Assembly: GCA_903847405.1 (NCBI GenBank)
Contig: CAINDP010000012.1
Span: 1 to 63,186, forward strand
Length of the DNA: 63,186 nt
Direction: 5' to 3'
Origin: an uncultured Myxococcales bacterium
GTDB lineage: Bacteria > Myxococcota_A > UBA9042 > DTJE01
Shown here: in pieces, positions 16,040 to 25,283 of the stretch
Layout of the letters: every line of letters starts with the position of its first letter
How positions within the stretch are numbered: position 1 is the stretch's first letter
Position numbers and translations under genes: made by a program
Notes under the pieces: model-generated
What the model saw: only the letters and a program-made list of their open reading frames with translations
Database searches by the model: none
What the model was told of the DNA's origin: nothing

Positions 16040-19000
16040 ATGCCCTTTGACGCGCTCCCGCCAGCACCCGTCCTGGGCCGCTTTCCTGCCGGCGCCCTGC
16101 CCCCGGCCCTCGCGGAACTGGTGACCGCCCTGGAATCGGGCCCGGCCCGGGCCGTGGCCGCGACCGCCGAGCAGGCCGCCGTTGCCGCCGCCGCCGTGGC
16201 CGCCGCCCTCGAGGCGCCCCTGGTCCTGCTGACCCCCACGCCGGTCCTGGCCGAACGCGTGGCGTCGGTGGTCCGGTGGCTGCTGCACGCGGGCCCGACC
16301 CCCTACGCCTTCCCGCGCTGGCCCCGGGGCGCCGATTCGCCCTACGAGGAGGTCGTCGAGGGACCCTTCACCGCGGCCGCCCGATCCGGTGCCCTGGGCG
16401 CCTTCTGCCTGTCCGAAATCCCGTACGCCGTGGCCCTGGACGCCGCCCTGGCCGCCCGCCGCACCATCCCCTTCGACGCCTACAGCGAAGGGGTGTTCCG
16501 GCTGGAGGTCGGCCGCGACATCGACCTGACGGCCCTGATGGACGTGCTGGTCGGCGCGGGGTACCGGCGCACTTCCAGCGTGGCCGAGGTGGGCGAGTTC
16601 GCGGTGCGCGGCGGCGTGGTGGACGTGTTTTCGCCCTATGGCGAGGACCCGGTGCGCGTGGAGCTGGACGGCGACACCATCGCGTCCCTGAAGGTCTTCG
16701 ATGCCGCGACCCAGCGGGCGCAGCGCCCACTGGCCATGACCTGGATCGTGCCCGCCTGGGAGGTCCCCGGCGACCCGACGCGGCTGCGCGACGCGGTGAT
16801 TCGCCTGCGGGACGTTGCGGCGGCGGCCGGTGTTCCGGCGCCGCGCGTCGCCGAGGTCGAGGCCCTGTTCCGCCTGGGCCGGACGCCCCCGGCCTTCGCG
16901 GCCATGCTGCCCCTGATTTACGGCGGCCTGGACCTGCCGCTGGACTACCTCGGGGAAACCGCGGTGGTGGCCATCCTGGACCCCGCGGGCTGCTTCGCGT
17001 CGGCCGACGCGGCGCTGGACACCCTGCGGGCCGAGCGGGACGCCCTGGCCCCGGGGCCCCGCCTGGTGGCCACGCCCGAGGACCTGGCGGCCCCCGGCGA
17101 AACCTTGCTGGGCCGCCTGCGGAACCGGCCGCGCACCCTGTGGTTCGATTCCGGTCCGGTGGCCGCCCCGGCGTCGGGCGATTTCCCCCCGATCCAGCGC
17201 CGGGGTCCGGTCCTGGGCCCGGCGCATCCCGAGGCCTCGTCGGCCGAACTGACCCTCGCGACCCATGCCGAGGTCCCGGTGGCGGATCGGGTCGCGGGCC
17301 TGGTTTCCATCGCCCGCCGCCTGACGGAAGGCGGCCAGCGCCTGCTGGTCCTGGCGCCGTCCGACGCCGAGGCCGACCGCGTCCGGTCGATCCTTGCGTC
17401 CCAGGGCCTCGAACCGGCGATCGCCGGCCGCGACGGCCTCGCCGAAACGTTCCTGCTGCGGTCCACGACCCCCGTCCGCGTGGGCGTCGGCCGCGTCCGG
17501 GCCCCCTTCGGCATCGAAACGCTGGGCCTCCTGGTGGTGCCCTCGGAAGCCGTCTTCGGGGTCAAGGACACCGTCACCGGCCGCCGGGGGGAACGCCGGG
17601 GCGCCAAGGCCCTGTCCGACCTGCGGGACCTGTCGCCCGGGGATCTGGTCATCCACCGCGAGCACGGCATCGGCGTGTTCGACGGCATGAAGGAAATGCT
17701 GCTGGACGGCCGCAAGGCCGAGTGCCTGGTCCTGTCCTACGCCGCGGGCGACCGGCTGTACCTGCCGGTCGAGCGGTCGAACCTGCTGGAAAAGTTTGTC
17801 AGCGCCGGGGACGGAGGTCCCACCCGCGCCCTGGATCGCCTGGGCAGCCCCGCCTTCGCCAAGCGCAAGAAGGCGGCCAAGGGCGCCGTCCGGGACATCG
17901 CCGCGAAACTGAAGGTGCTGTACGCCCGCCGCCTGGCCGCCACGGCCGAGCCCCTGTCCCCGCCCGACGCCGAGTTCCGGGAGTTCGAGGCCACGTTCCC
18001 CTACGAGACCACGGCCGACCAGGAGCGCGCCATCGAGGACGTCCTGGAAGACGTGGCCCGGGACCGCCCCATGGACCGCCTGGTGTGCGGGGACGTGGGC
18101 TTCGGCAAGACCGAGGTGGCGATTCGCGCGGCCTACAAGGCGGTCCTGGACGGCAAGCAGGTCGCCGTCCTGGTCCCCACGACGATCCTCGCCGAGCAGC
18201 ACCGCCTGACCTTCGCGGCCCGGTTCCGCGGCACGCCGGTGGTGGTCGAGTCGCTGTCCCGCTTCAAGTCGGCCCAGGAGGCCAAGCGCACGCTGCTGAG
18301 CCTGTCCCAGGGCGGCGTGGACGTGATCATCGGGACCCACCGCCTGCTGTCGAAGGACGTCGTGTTCCGGGACCTGGGCCTGCTGGTCGTGGACGAGGAG
18401 CACCGTTTCGGGGTCGCCCACAAGGAGCGCCTGCGCGAAATCGCGGCGCACGTCCACACCTTGACGCTGACCGCCACGCCCATCCCCCGGACGCTGCACA
18501 TGGCCCTGGCCGGCATCCGCGACCTGTCGGTGATCGCGACGCCGCCCCGGGATCGCCTGGCGGTCAAGACCTTCGTCGCCCGGGCCGGCCGGGACCTCGT
18601 GCGCTCGGCCGTCATGAAGGAACTGAATCGCAACGGGCAGGTCTTCTACGTGCACAACCGCGTCGAGGACATCTACGACACGGCCGATCGCATCCAGGGA
18701 CTGGTCCCCGAGGCCCGGGTCACGGTGGCCCACGGCCAGATGTCCGCGGACGACCTGGAAACCGTCATGTCCGCCTTCGTCCGGGGCGACAAGGACGTCC
18801 TGGTCTGCACGACGCTGATCGAGTCCGGCCTGGACATCGGCACGGCCAACACGATGATCGTGGACTCCGCGGACACCCTGGGCCTGGCCCAGTTGTACCA
18901 GTTGCGCGGCCGCGTGGGCCGTGCCGCCGAGCAGGCCTACTGCTACCTGCTGGTCCGCGATCCCTCGACCCTGACCGAGGACGCCCGTCGGCGCATCGAG

Positions 19001-19630
19001 GCGATCGAGCGGTTCAGCGAGCTGTCCAGCGGGTTCAACCTGGCGTCCATGGACCTCGAGATCCGCGGCGCGGGCGACGTGCTGGGCGCGAACCAGAGCG
19101 GCCACCTGGCGGCCGTAGGCCTGGACCTCTTCATGGAAATGCTGCAGGACGCACTGCACGAACTGTCCGGCGAGGCCGTCGAGGAGCGCCTGGACCCCGA
19201 ACTGAAGATCGACGCCGAGGCGCGGATCCCGCCCGAATGGCTTCCGGACGAGTCCCTGCGCCTGCGGATGTACAAGCGCCTGGCCTCGTCCCGGGACCTG
19301 GCCGAGGTGGCCCACCTTTCGGGCGAGATGGCCGATCGCTTCGGGCACCCGCCGATCGGCGTCGAGCGCCTGCTGACGCTGATGCGGATCAAGGTGCGCG
19401 CCCGGGACCTGGGCCTGGCGCTGGTGGGACTGCGGGCCGGAACGGCGCAGGTCATCGCGGCGGGCGGCCACGAGGCTTCGATCCCGCGCATCCGTGCCGC
19501 GGCCGAGGCCCGGGCGTTCCGTGTCCAGTCCGCCGAGGCCGATCGGCTGCGCCTGGTGGTCCCGCGCGGGGTCGAGGGCGACGCGGCCCTGGCGCTGCTG
19601 GAAGACCTCCTTCGCGTCGCAGCGACCTGA
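16040..19630 (+). CDS. mfd: Transcription-repair coupling factor Mfd
   Basis: ATP-driven translocase that dislodges RNA polymerase stalled at DNA lesions and recruits UvrA. The 1196-residue length fits the family. An N-terminal UvrB-like region is followed by the RNA polymerase-interaction segment (GDLVIHREHGIGVFDGM, about residue 535). The helicase core has Walker A GDVGFGKTEVA (Lys690), DEEH box at 785-788 (VVDEEHRFGV) and motif VI QLRGRVGR. The C-terminal regulatory domain ends near EDLLRVAAT. The ATG lies close behind AGGTAGGA. The gene stands alone between divergent PAP2-like and downstream SUMF1-type genes. Confidence 0.96.
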   Translation: MPFDALPPAPVLGRFPAGALPPALAELVTALESGPARAVAATAEQAAVAAAAVAAALEAPLVLLTPTPVLAERVASVVRWLLHAGPTPYAFPRWPRGADSPYEEVVEGPFTAAARSGALGAFCLSEIPYAVALDAALAARRTIPFDAYSEGVFRLEVGRDIDLTALMDVLVGAGYRRTSSVAEVGEFAVRGGVVDVFSPYGEDPVRVELDGDTIASLKVFDAATQRAQRPLAMTWIVPAWEVPGDPTRLRDAVIRLRDVAAAAGVPAPRVAEVEALFRLGRTPPAFAAMLPLIYGGLDLPLDYLGETAVVAILDPAGCFASADAALDTLRAERDALAPGPRLVATPEDLAAPGETLLGRLRNRPRTLWFDSGPVAAPASGDFPPIQRRGPVLGPAHPEASSAELTLATHAEVPVADRVAGLVSIARRLTEGGQRLLVLAPSDAEADRVRSILASQGLEPAIAGRDGLAETFLLRSTTPVRVGVGRVRAPFGIETLGLLVVPSEAVFGVKDTVTGRRGERRGAKALSDLRDLSPGDLVIHREHGIGVFDGMKEMLLDGRKAECLVLSYAAGDRLYLPVERSNLLEKFVSAGDGGPTRALDRLGSPAFAKRKKAAKGAVRDIAAKLKVLYARRLAATAEPLSPPDAEFREFEATFPYETTADQERAIEDVLEDVARDRPMDRLVCGDVGFGKTEVAIRAAYKAVLDGKQVAVLVPTTILAEQHRLTFAARFRGTPVVVESLSRFKSAQEAKRTLLSLSQGGVDVIIGTHRLLSKDVVFRDLGLLVVDEEHRFGVAHKERLREIAAHVHTLTLTATPIPRTLHMALAGIRDLSVIATPPRDRLAVKTFVARAGRDLVRSAVMKELNRNGQVFYVHNRVEDIYDTADRIQGLVPEARVTVAHGQMSADDLETVMSAFVRGDKDVLVCTTLIESGLDIGTANTMIVDSADTLGLAQLYQLRGRVGRAAEQAYCYLLVRDPSTLTEDARRRIEAIERFSELSSGFNLASMDLEIRGAGDVLGANQSGHLAAVGLDLFMEMLQDALHELSGEAVEERLDPELKIDAEARIPPEWLPDESLRLRMYKRLASSRDLAEVAHLSGEMADRFGHPPIGVERLLTLMRIKVRARDLGLALVGLRAGTAQVIAAGGHEASIPRIRAAAEARAFRVQSAEADRLRLVVPRGVEGDAALALLEDLLRVAAT

Positions 19631-19668
19631 CGGAACGTTGCAATCAGGACATGATTGGTCCGCGGGTC

Positions 19669-19697
19669 TTGCCCCCCGGTCAGGGGGTGGCCATAGT
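19669..19697 (+). promoter_or_regulatory. Promoter of the SUMF1-fold lipoprotein gene
   Basis: TTGCCC (-35), 17 bp spacer, CATAGT (-10), with GGGGGAG ribosome site and ATG shortly downstream. Confidence 0.4.
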
Positions 19698-19728
19698 CCG
19701 TCTGAACGTTTCGACGGAAGGGGGAGCC

Positions 19729-20643
19729 ATGGACAGGGAAACCAGAGCGGGTTGGCGGGTGGCGTCGATGGCGCTTCTGCTGGCCCTGGCGCCGTCGTGT
19801 TCGTCTTCGGGCGGAGGTGCGGACGCGGGGATCGACGTGCCGTCGGACACCGGGCAGGACACGTTCGTGCCGGACACGCCCCTTCCGGACACGCCGGCCG
19901 ACGTTCCGCCGGAAGTGGTCCTCTGTACGGTGGATTGCGGCGCCATGGCGACCATCCCGGCCGGCGCCTTCCAGATGGGCTGCGTCGCGGGTGCGGCCGG
20001 CAGCGATTGCGACGTTTCGGAAAAGCCCACGCACACGGTGAACGTCCCGGCCTTCGACATCGACGTGACGGAGGTGACGGCGGACCTGTGGTCCCGATGC
20101 GTCGGGGCCGGTGGGTGCACCCCGCCGAACACCAGTTCGAACCTTTGCACATACGGGGTTGCAGGAAAGGAACAGCACCCGATCAACTGCATATCGCGGC
20201 AGCAGGCCGCGGCGTTCTGCGCCTGGGACGGCAAGCGGCTGTGCAGCGAGGCCGAGTGGGAGAAGGCGGCGCTGGGGACCGACGGACGAAAGTACCCGTG
20301 GGGGGATACCGCCCCGACCTGCGAACTGGCGGTCCTGGACGATGGCGATCCGGGGTGCGGCACCGGCGCAACGTTCCCGGTCGGGTCGAAGCCGGCCGGC
20401 GACACGCCCACCGGCCTGAAGGACATGGCCGGCAACGTCTGGGAGTGGGTGGCGGACTACTACCACGCCTCCTACGCAGGAGCCCCGGCGGACGGCAGCG
20501 CCTGGCTGGATCCGGCCACGCAGTTCCAGGTGGCCCGTGGCGGCGCGTTCAGCGACACGGCGGACAAGATTCGCGGGTCCGCCCGCCGATCGTTCAACCT
20601 GGCCCTGGACGGGTACTACCTGGGCGTACGGTGCTGCCGGTAG
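19729..20643 (+). CDS. SUMF1/formylglycine-generating-enzyme-fold lipoprotein
   Basis: Lipoprotein of 304 residues. A signal peptide with lipobox ALAPSC is followed by a 50-residue Asp/Pro/Thr linker (DTGQDTFVPDTPLPDTP), then an FGE-sulfatase fold: TIPAGAFQMG, VTEVTADLW, WDGKRLCSEAEWEKAA, YPWGD, GLKDMAGNVWEWVADYY and a C-terminal GYYLGVRCCR. True formylglycine-generating enzymes have two active-site Cys in a CHxxYCxRYR segment; that is replaced here by RRSFNLALDGYYLG, so it is probably not a sulfatase-activating oxidase. Extra Cys pairs probably form disulfides in the periplasm or at the surface. Confidence 0.85.
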   Translation: MDRETRAGWRVASMALLLALAPSCSSSGGGADAGIDVPSDTGQDTFVPDTPLPDTPADVPPEVVLCTVDCGAMATIPAGAFQMGCVAGAAGSDCDVSEKPTHTVNVPAFDIDVTEVTADLWSRCVGAGGCTPPNTSSNLCTYGVAGKEQHPINCISRQQAAAFCAWDGKRLCSEAEWEKAALGTDGRKYPWGDTAPTCELAVLDDGDPGCGTGATFPVGSKPAGDTPTGLKDMAGNVWEWVADYYHASYAGAPADGSAWLDPATQFQVARGGAFSDTADKIRGSARRSFNLALDGYYLGVRCCR

Positions 20644-20667
20644 GGTGGGCTCCGGGCGGGTGCCGCG

Positions 20668-20697
20668 TTGCGTCATCGGGTCCCGGACCGCTATAAT
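20668..20697 (+). promoter_or_regulatory. Strong sigma-70-like promoter before the PEPCK-like gene
   Basis: TTGCGT (-35), 18 bp spacer and a consensus TATAAT (-10). The predicted start of transcription leaves a leader of about 50 nt before the ATG at 20755. This is the closest match to a housekeeping -10 in the window. Confidence 0.75.
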
Positions 20698-20754
20698 CAC
20701 CCCGACTCCGGAGCACCCGGCTCGACGTTCCCCAGCAGAGGAAGAACTCCCGCA

Positions 20755-22650
20755 ATGACGAACACCGCAATCCCAGGGTCCTGGCCGTCCGCCGCCTTGC
20801 CGACGACAGCCCAGGACGTCCTGCGCCATGCCCGCAGCGTCACGTTCGTGGGTTCCATCGAGGAACTGGCCGCCCTGTCGGTTCCCGCGGACCGCGTCGA
20901 TGCCCGGGGCTTCTATGCCGTGGCGTATGACGTGCCCGGTCGGGGGCCCGTGCTGGAGGCCGAGGTCTGTCGCGTCCGCAACGGCGTTTCGGCCAACTAT
21001 CCCGAGCCTTACATGCGTCGGCGGGATCCGGACTGCGTCTTCATCGCCGACGACCAGCGCACGGACCAGCCGCGATTCGTGGAGCAGTTCGGCAAGCCCT
21101 TCGAAACGGTCCGCCAGGAAACCCTGGAGTGGCTGAAGACCCAGGACCTCGTGTGCCTGTTCTTCAAGGCCGGCGCCGCAGGGCCCGCGATGCCCTCGAT
21201 GGCGATCCTCCCGTTGAACGCCGGGTTCTTCGGGCTGGGGCTGGGCATGATGCAGGGCGTGGTGCCGCTGGAGGAGGTCGACGCGGGGTTCGTCGTGCAG
21301 GCGATCGTCTACGTGGCGCCGCCCTTCCGGCACACCCACTTCGCGGGACGCCAGGTCGTCGTCCACAACCGCACGGACGGCCTGCACGAATTGTTTTCCT
21401 ACAACCTGTACCCCGGTCCCTCGGCCAAGAAGGGCGTCTACGGGATGCTGCTGGCCCTGGGCGAGCGCGAGGGTTGGGTCACCGCGCACTGCTCGACCGT
21501 CCAGGTCGTCACGCCCTACGACAACATCTGCACGATCATGCACGAGGGCGCTTCGGGCGGCGGCAAGAGCGAAATGCTCGAGTACATCCACCGCGAGTCC
21601 GACGGCCGCGTGAAACTGGGCGTCAACCTGGTCACGGGCGAAACCCGCTACATCCAGTTGCCTCGCGGCTGCGCCCTGCATCCCGTCACCGACGACATGG
21701 CCCTGTGCCACCCGTCGTTCCAGCGGGCCGGCGACCGGAAACTGCGCCTGTCCGACGCCGAGGCCGCGTGGTTCCTGCGCGTCAACCACATCAACGGCTA
21801 CGGCGTGGAGCCGCACCTGGAATCGCTGACGACCTGTCCCAGTCGCCCGCTGCTGTTCCTGAACATCGACGCCGTCCCGGGGTCCACCGCGCTGATCTGG
21901 GAACACACCATGGACTCGCCCGGGAAGGCCTGCCCGAATCCCCGCGTCGTCGTCCCGCGGGGCGACGTGCCGAACATCGTGAACACGCCCGTGACGATCG
22001 ACGTGCGGTCCTTCGGCGTCCGCACGCCGCCCTGCACCGCCGCGGATCCCACCTACGGCATCCTCGGGTTGTTCCACATCCTCCCGCCTGCGCTGGCGTG
22101 GTTGTGGCGGCTGGTGGCGCCCCGGGGCTACGACAATCCGTCCATCGTGGACACCGGCGGGATGAGCAGCGAGGGCGTCGGCTCGTACTGGCCCTTCGCC
22201 ACCGGGCGGCGCGTGGACCAGGCGAACCTGGTGCTGAAGCAGGTCTTCGACACCACGGACACCCTGTTCGTCCTGTGTCCGAACCAGCACGTGGGCGTCT
22301 GGAAGGTCGGGTTCGCCGCCCAGTGGGTCATGCGCGAGTACCTGGCCCGCCGCGGCCACGCGCCGTTCCGGCCCGACACCATCGGGCCCGCGCGCAGCCC
22401 GCTCCTGGGCTACGTGCCGAAGGTCATCCACGTCGAGGGCGCCGTCATCGGCCACTGGCTGCTCCACGTGGAAAGCCAGCCCGAGGTCGGCATCGCGGGC
22501 TACGACGCCGGCGCCGCGATCCTGAAGGACTTCTTCGAGGAGCAGTTGGTGAAGTTCCTGGACGCCGACCTGGACCCGCTGGGCCGGCGCATCATCGAGG
22601 CCTGCCTGGCCGGGGCCTCGGTCGAGGACTACCAGGCCTTCACCGGGTGA
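20755..22650 (+). CDS. PEPCK-like P-loop protein (DUF4914-like)
   Basis: Protein of 631 residues, probably of the DUF4914 family. It contains a phosphate-binding loop EGASGGGKSEMLEY with Lys271-Ser272, close to the GTP/ATP loop of phosphoenolpyruvate carboxykinases and HPr kinase. Other conserved-looking blocks are NYPEPYMRRRDPDCVF, FSYNLYPGPSAKKGVYG, LFLNIDAVPGSTALIWEHT and YGILGLFHILPPALAW. No decarboxylase-specific substrate residues can be assigned by eye, so the reaction is unknown; a nucleotide-dependent phosphotransferase is the simplest guess. It is monocistronic, under a near-consensus promoter, and ends 17 bp before the next promoter. Confidence 0.75.
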   Translation: MTNTAIPGSWPSAALPTTAQDVLRHARSVTFVGSIEELAALSVPADRVDARGFYAVAYDVPGRGPVLEAEVCRVRNGVSANYPEPYMRRRDPDCVFIADDQRTDQPRFVEQFGKPFETVRQETLEWLKTQDLVCLFFKAGAAGPAMPSMAILPLNAGFFGLGLGMMQGVVPLEEVDAGFVVQAIVYVAPPFRHTHFAGRQVVVHNRTDGLHELFSYNLYPGPSAKKGVYGMLLALGEREGWVTAHCSTVQVVTPYDNICTIMHEGASGGGKSEMLEYIHRESDGRVKLGVNLVTGETRYIQLPRGCALHPVTDDMALCHPSFQRAGDRKLRLSDAEAAWFLRVNHINGYGVEPHLESLTTCPSRPLLFLNIDAVPGSTALIWEHTMDSPGKACPNPRVVVPRGDVPNIVNTPVTIDVRSFGVRTPPCTAADPTYGILGLFHILPPALAWLWRLVAPRGYDNPSIVDTGGMSSEGVGSYWPFATGRRVDQANLVLKQVFDTTDTLFVLCPNQHVGVWKVGFAAQWVMREYLARRGHAPFRPDTIGPARSPLLGYVPKVIHVEGAVIGHWLLHVESQPEVGIAGYDAGAAILKDFFEEQLVKFLDADLDPLGRRIIEACLAGASVEDYQAFTG

Positions 22651-22667
22651 CGTCCCGTCCCCGTTCG

Positions 22668-22696
22668 TTGATCCCGCGCCCCCGATCGGGTAGAAA
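22668..22696 (+). promoter_or_regulatory. Promoter of the peptidyl-prolyl isomerase pair
   Basis: TTGATC (-35), 17 bp spacer, TAGAAA (-10), 42 nt upstream of the GTG start at 22739. Confidence 0.5.
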
Positions 22697-22738
22697 TGGC
22701 CTTCGGCGCAGGGTTCCTGGACTCCCCTGGAGGCGGCG

Positions 22739-23767
22739 GTGCGTAGACGAGTTCCGATTCGGGCCTCCGTGGCGGTCGTCCTGACGCTGCTGGTCGGCCT
22801 GTCCGCCTGCAAGCCCGAGCGCCCCACCGGCAAGATTGACCAGGCCCCCCTCCTGGTGGCCAAGCCCGAAACCACGCGCGACTGGGTCGTCGCAACCGTC
22901 GGCAACCGCGACATCACCTTCGGCGAACTGCAGGACGTCCTGGACTCCCTCCCGGTATTCGCCCGGATGCGATACCAGTCCCTGGAACGGCGCCGCGACT
23001 TCCTGGAGGCTTACGTCCAGTACGTGGTGCTGGCCCTGGCGGCCGAGTCCGAGGGCTACGGGAAGGACCCGGTGGTCCTGGAGCGGTTGAAGGGGGACCT
23101 GGTGGACCGGTTCCTCCAGGAGAGGGTGGACCTGAAGGTCCAGACGACCGACATCCCGGACGCGGCGGTCCGGGCCTGGTACGACGGCCATCCCTTCGAG
23201 TTCAAGGCGCCTGCCCGCAAGCGGATCTCGCAGATCGTCCTGAAGGATCGCGCGCTCGGCGAAACGATCGCCTTCCGCGTCCGCAGGACGATCGAAACGC
23301 TGGGCGACGGGAACCGCGAGGCGTTCGTCACGTTCGTGAACCAGTTCTCGACGGATGCGGCCACGAAGGACCGGGGCGGCGACCTGGGCCTGTTCCCGCG
23401 CCTGGGCGACGAGCCGGCGGGTGTCCCGGAGGCCGTCGTGGCGGCGGTGTCGACGCTGGACGGCCTGTTCCAGGTCAGCGGGCTGATCGAGGCCCCTGAC
23501 GGGTTCCACGTGCTGTTCGTGTCGGGCATGGTGCCGGCGATCGACGAAACGCTGGACCAGGCCCGGCCGGCGATCGTCGAGCGCCTGATGGGCGTGGCTC
23601 GCGACCAGTTGCGGGCAGCCCTGGTGGCCGACCTGTCCGGGCGCGTTGGGGTCAAGGTGAACCCGGATGTCGCGGCCGCGGTCGTGGCGGAAGTGAAGGC
23701 TGCAGCGGCGAAGCCCCGCGCGGCGGACTCGGAGGCGGCACCGTCCGCCATCGGAGGTGCCCGGTGA
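22739..23767 (+). CDS. Parvulin-type peptidyl-prolyl isomerase lipoprotein
   Basis: PpiC/SurA-like folding factor of 342 residues. The GTG start has GGAGG five bases upstream and leads into a signal peptide with lipobox VGLSACKP. An N-terminal SurA-type helical region (residues 50-135) precedes a PPIC domain (about 150-260) with KRISQIVLKD, the GGDLGLFPR turn and GFHVLFVSG. The C-terminus is helical and Ala/Lys-rich. It overlaps the second isomerase gene by four bases (GTGA). The pair likely helps outer-membrane protein biogenesis. Confidence 0.88.
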   Translation: MRRRVPIRASVAVVLTLLVGLSACKPERPTGKIDQAPLLVAKPETTRDWVVATVGNRDITFGELQDVLDSLPVFARMRYQSLERRRDFLEAYVQYVVLALAAESEGYGKDPVVLERLKGDLVDRFLQERVDLKVQTTDIPDAAVRAWYDGHPFEFKAPARKRISQIVLKDRALGETIAFRVRRTIETLGDGNREAFVTFVNQFSTDAATKDRGGDLGLFPRLGDEPAGVPEAVVAAVSTLDGLFQVSGLIEAPDGFHVLFVSGMVPAIDETLDQARPAIVERLMGVARDQLRAALVADLSGRVGVKVNPDVAAAVVAEVKAAAAKPRAADSEAAPSAIGGAR

Positions 23768-24777
23768 GGAGCGCTGGATTCGTTCTGGTCCTGGGGGCCG
23801 TTGTCGTCCCCGGACTGTGTTCTGCGCAGGCTGCCGCGCCGGCGGCTCCGGCCCCGAAGGCGGCGGCCGCTGCCCTAGTCGAATTCGATCGCGTGGTGGC
23901 CAGCGTCGGCACCGAGGCCATCACCCTGTCCGAGGTCCGCGATCGGGCGAAGTCCGCCCGGAACGCCGTTGCGGAGGCCGTCACGTCGTCCCCCGCTCCC
24001 CAGGGGGACGCCCTGAAGACCGCCCTGGACGACCTGGTCGCCGAACGACTGGTCCTGGCCGAGGCGCGCAAGCTGAACCTGGAGGTCCCGGAGGCGGACG
24101 TGGACAAGCACGTCGCGGGCATCAAGGAGCAGAACGGCTGGAGCCAGGACGACTTCGTCGCCGCCGTGAAGATGCTGGGTTTCGCCGACGTGACGGCGTA
24201 TCGCGATCACGCCCGCCGCGAACTGATGAAGTCCCAGGTGCTGCGCGTGAAGGTGGGCTCGAAGGTCCGGATCACCGATCTGGAGGTGGACGAGGAGTTC
24301 GCCCGTCGGCACCCCGGAAACACCGACGAGGAAGTCCACCTGTGGCACATCGCGCTGCTGGTCCCCGACGCCGCCACGGTCGAGGCGATCGACGCGCTGG
24401 CCCGCAAGGCCCGGGAGATCCAGGCCGTCGCCGCGGCGGGCAGCAGGACGTTCGAGGATCTGGCGAAGGAATTCGGCATGGACGGCTCGGCCCAGCGCGG
24501 GGGCGACGTCGGCTGGTTCACGAAGGGGAAACTGCAGGCCGCCTTGGAAAACACCGCCTTCGCCCTGCGCGACAACGAGATTTCGCCCGTCGTCCAGTCG
24601 TCGGTCGGCTTCCACGTCCTGCGGGTCACCGAGCGCCGCCGCGTGCCCCTGGCCGACGCCGAGGAAGCGAAGCGTCGCATCCGGTTCGAACTGTCCGAGG
24701 CCGCCTTCGCCCGCCTGTACGTCGACTACGTGAAGGAACTGAAGGCCTCCGGCCGCGTGATCGTCCGCCCTCTCTGA
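23764..24777 (+). CDS. Periplasmic SurA-like peptidyl-prolyl isomerase
   Basis: Secreted chaperone/isomerase of 337 residues. A cleavable signal peptide (FVLVLGAVVVPGLCSAQA) is followed by a SurA-N-like domain (VEFDRVVASVGTEAITLSEV onward) and one parvulin domain near residues 195-300 with EVHLWHIALLV, GGDVGWFTKGKL and GFHVLRVTERR. Unlike the upstream paralogue it has no lipobox Cys directly after the hydrophobic core, so it is probably soluble in the periplasm. GTG start with GGAGGT upstream, overlapping the previous stop. The downstream DNA is a block of REP-like repeats beginning right after the stop. Confidence 0.88.
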   Translation: MRSAGFVLVLGAVVVPGLCSAQAAAPAAPAPKAAAAALVEFDRVVASVGTEAITLSEVRDRAKSARNAVAEAVTSSPAPQGDALKTALDDLVAERLVLAEARKLNLEVPEADVDKHVAGIKEQNGWSQDDFVAAVKMLGFADVTAYRDHARRELMKSQVLRVKVGSKVRITDLEVDEEFARRHPGNTDEEVHLWHIALLVPDAATVEAIDALARKAREIQAVAAAGSRTFEDLAKEFGMDGSAQRGGDVGWFTKGKLQAALENTAFALRDNEISPVVQSSVGFHVLRVTERRRVPLADAEEAKRRIRFELSEAAFARLYVDYVKELKASGRVIVRPL

Positions 24778-24779
24778 CC

Positions 24780-25145
24780 GAAAATGGGGACAGCCTCCGA
24801 TTTCCGCGAAAATGGGGACAGCCTCCGATGTCCGCAATTCCCCGTTTCCGCAGTGAACTGCTGGACCCCCTGAAGCAGGGCGCTCTCCCCGTCGTCCCAC
24901 GCGGTTCTTGCAAGTCATTGTTTCAACTGCTCACGGCCGGCACCGGAAAAATCGGTGTCTGTCCCCATTTTTCTCTGACCGAAAATGGGGACAGCCTCCG
25001 ATTTCCGCAATTCCCCGTTTCCACAGTGAACTGCTGGAGCCCCTGAAGCAGGGCGCTCTCCCCGTCGTCCCACACGGTTCTCGCAAGTCATTGTTTCATC
25101 AGCGCATGGCTGTCACCTGAAGAATCGGTGTCTGTCCCCATTTCC
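24780..25145 (+). repeat. REP/MITE-like GGGGACAG elements, two tandem copies
   Basis: Two related units of roughly 170-200 bp lie head to tail. Each is bounded on the left by GAAAATGGGGACAGCCTCCG (24780, with an extra 28 bp tandem duplicate at 24808; and 24981) and on the right by its inverted counterpart, AATCGGTGTCTGTCCCCATT (about 24949 and 25124). The roughly 110 bp interiors are nearly identical with scattered substitutions. No transposase is encoded. The same GGGGACAG motif recurs at 39664-39721 and at the right window edge. The structure fits a non-autonomous mobile repeat such as those mobilised by REP-associated tyrosine transposases, which is inference. Confidence 0.75.
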
Positions 25146-25218
25146 TGTTCCCATTTCCCCCCAAAAAACCGGTCGTCAACCACAAGGTCCCGCCCCACCA
25201 ATCCACCGCCGCGAGCGT

Positions 25219-25242
25219 AAGTGGCGGCGCAGCCGTCCACTT
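25219..25242 (+). promoter_or_regulatory. Imperfect inverted repeat upstream of the suf promoter
   Basis: AAGTGG and CCACTT arms enclose an inner GGC/GCC pair, separated by small bulges. It is the first of three adjacent dyads leading into the suf operon promoter. It could be an operator or the end of an upstream transcript. Confidence 0.45.
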
Positions 25243-25252
25243 CATGCGAGCG

Positions 25253-25283
25253 CGTCCGGACCGCCATAAGGTCGGTCCGGACG
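25253..25283 (+). promoter_or_regulatory. Perfect 11-bp inverted repeat just upstream of the suf promoter
   Basis: CGTCCGGACCG and its exact complement are separated by nine bases (ccataaggt). It abuts the next dyad without a gap. It could be a regulator-binding site or a terminator-like hairpin without a T run. Confidence 0.6.

Noticed and set aside
16001-20152. A 1383-residue minus-strand frame opposite mfd
   Set aside because: Low-complexity translation and complete overlap with mfd.
19729-20643. Calling this gene a genuine formylglycine-generating enzyme
   Set aside because: The two active-site Cys of the CHxxYCxRYR segment are missing, so only the fold is claimed.
24834-25120. Short ORFs inside the REP-like units
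   Set aside because: They are not preserved between the two copies and have no start signals.
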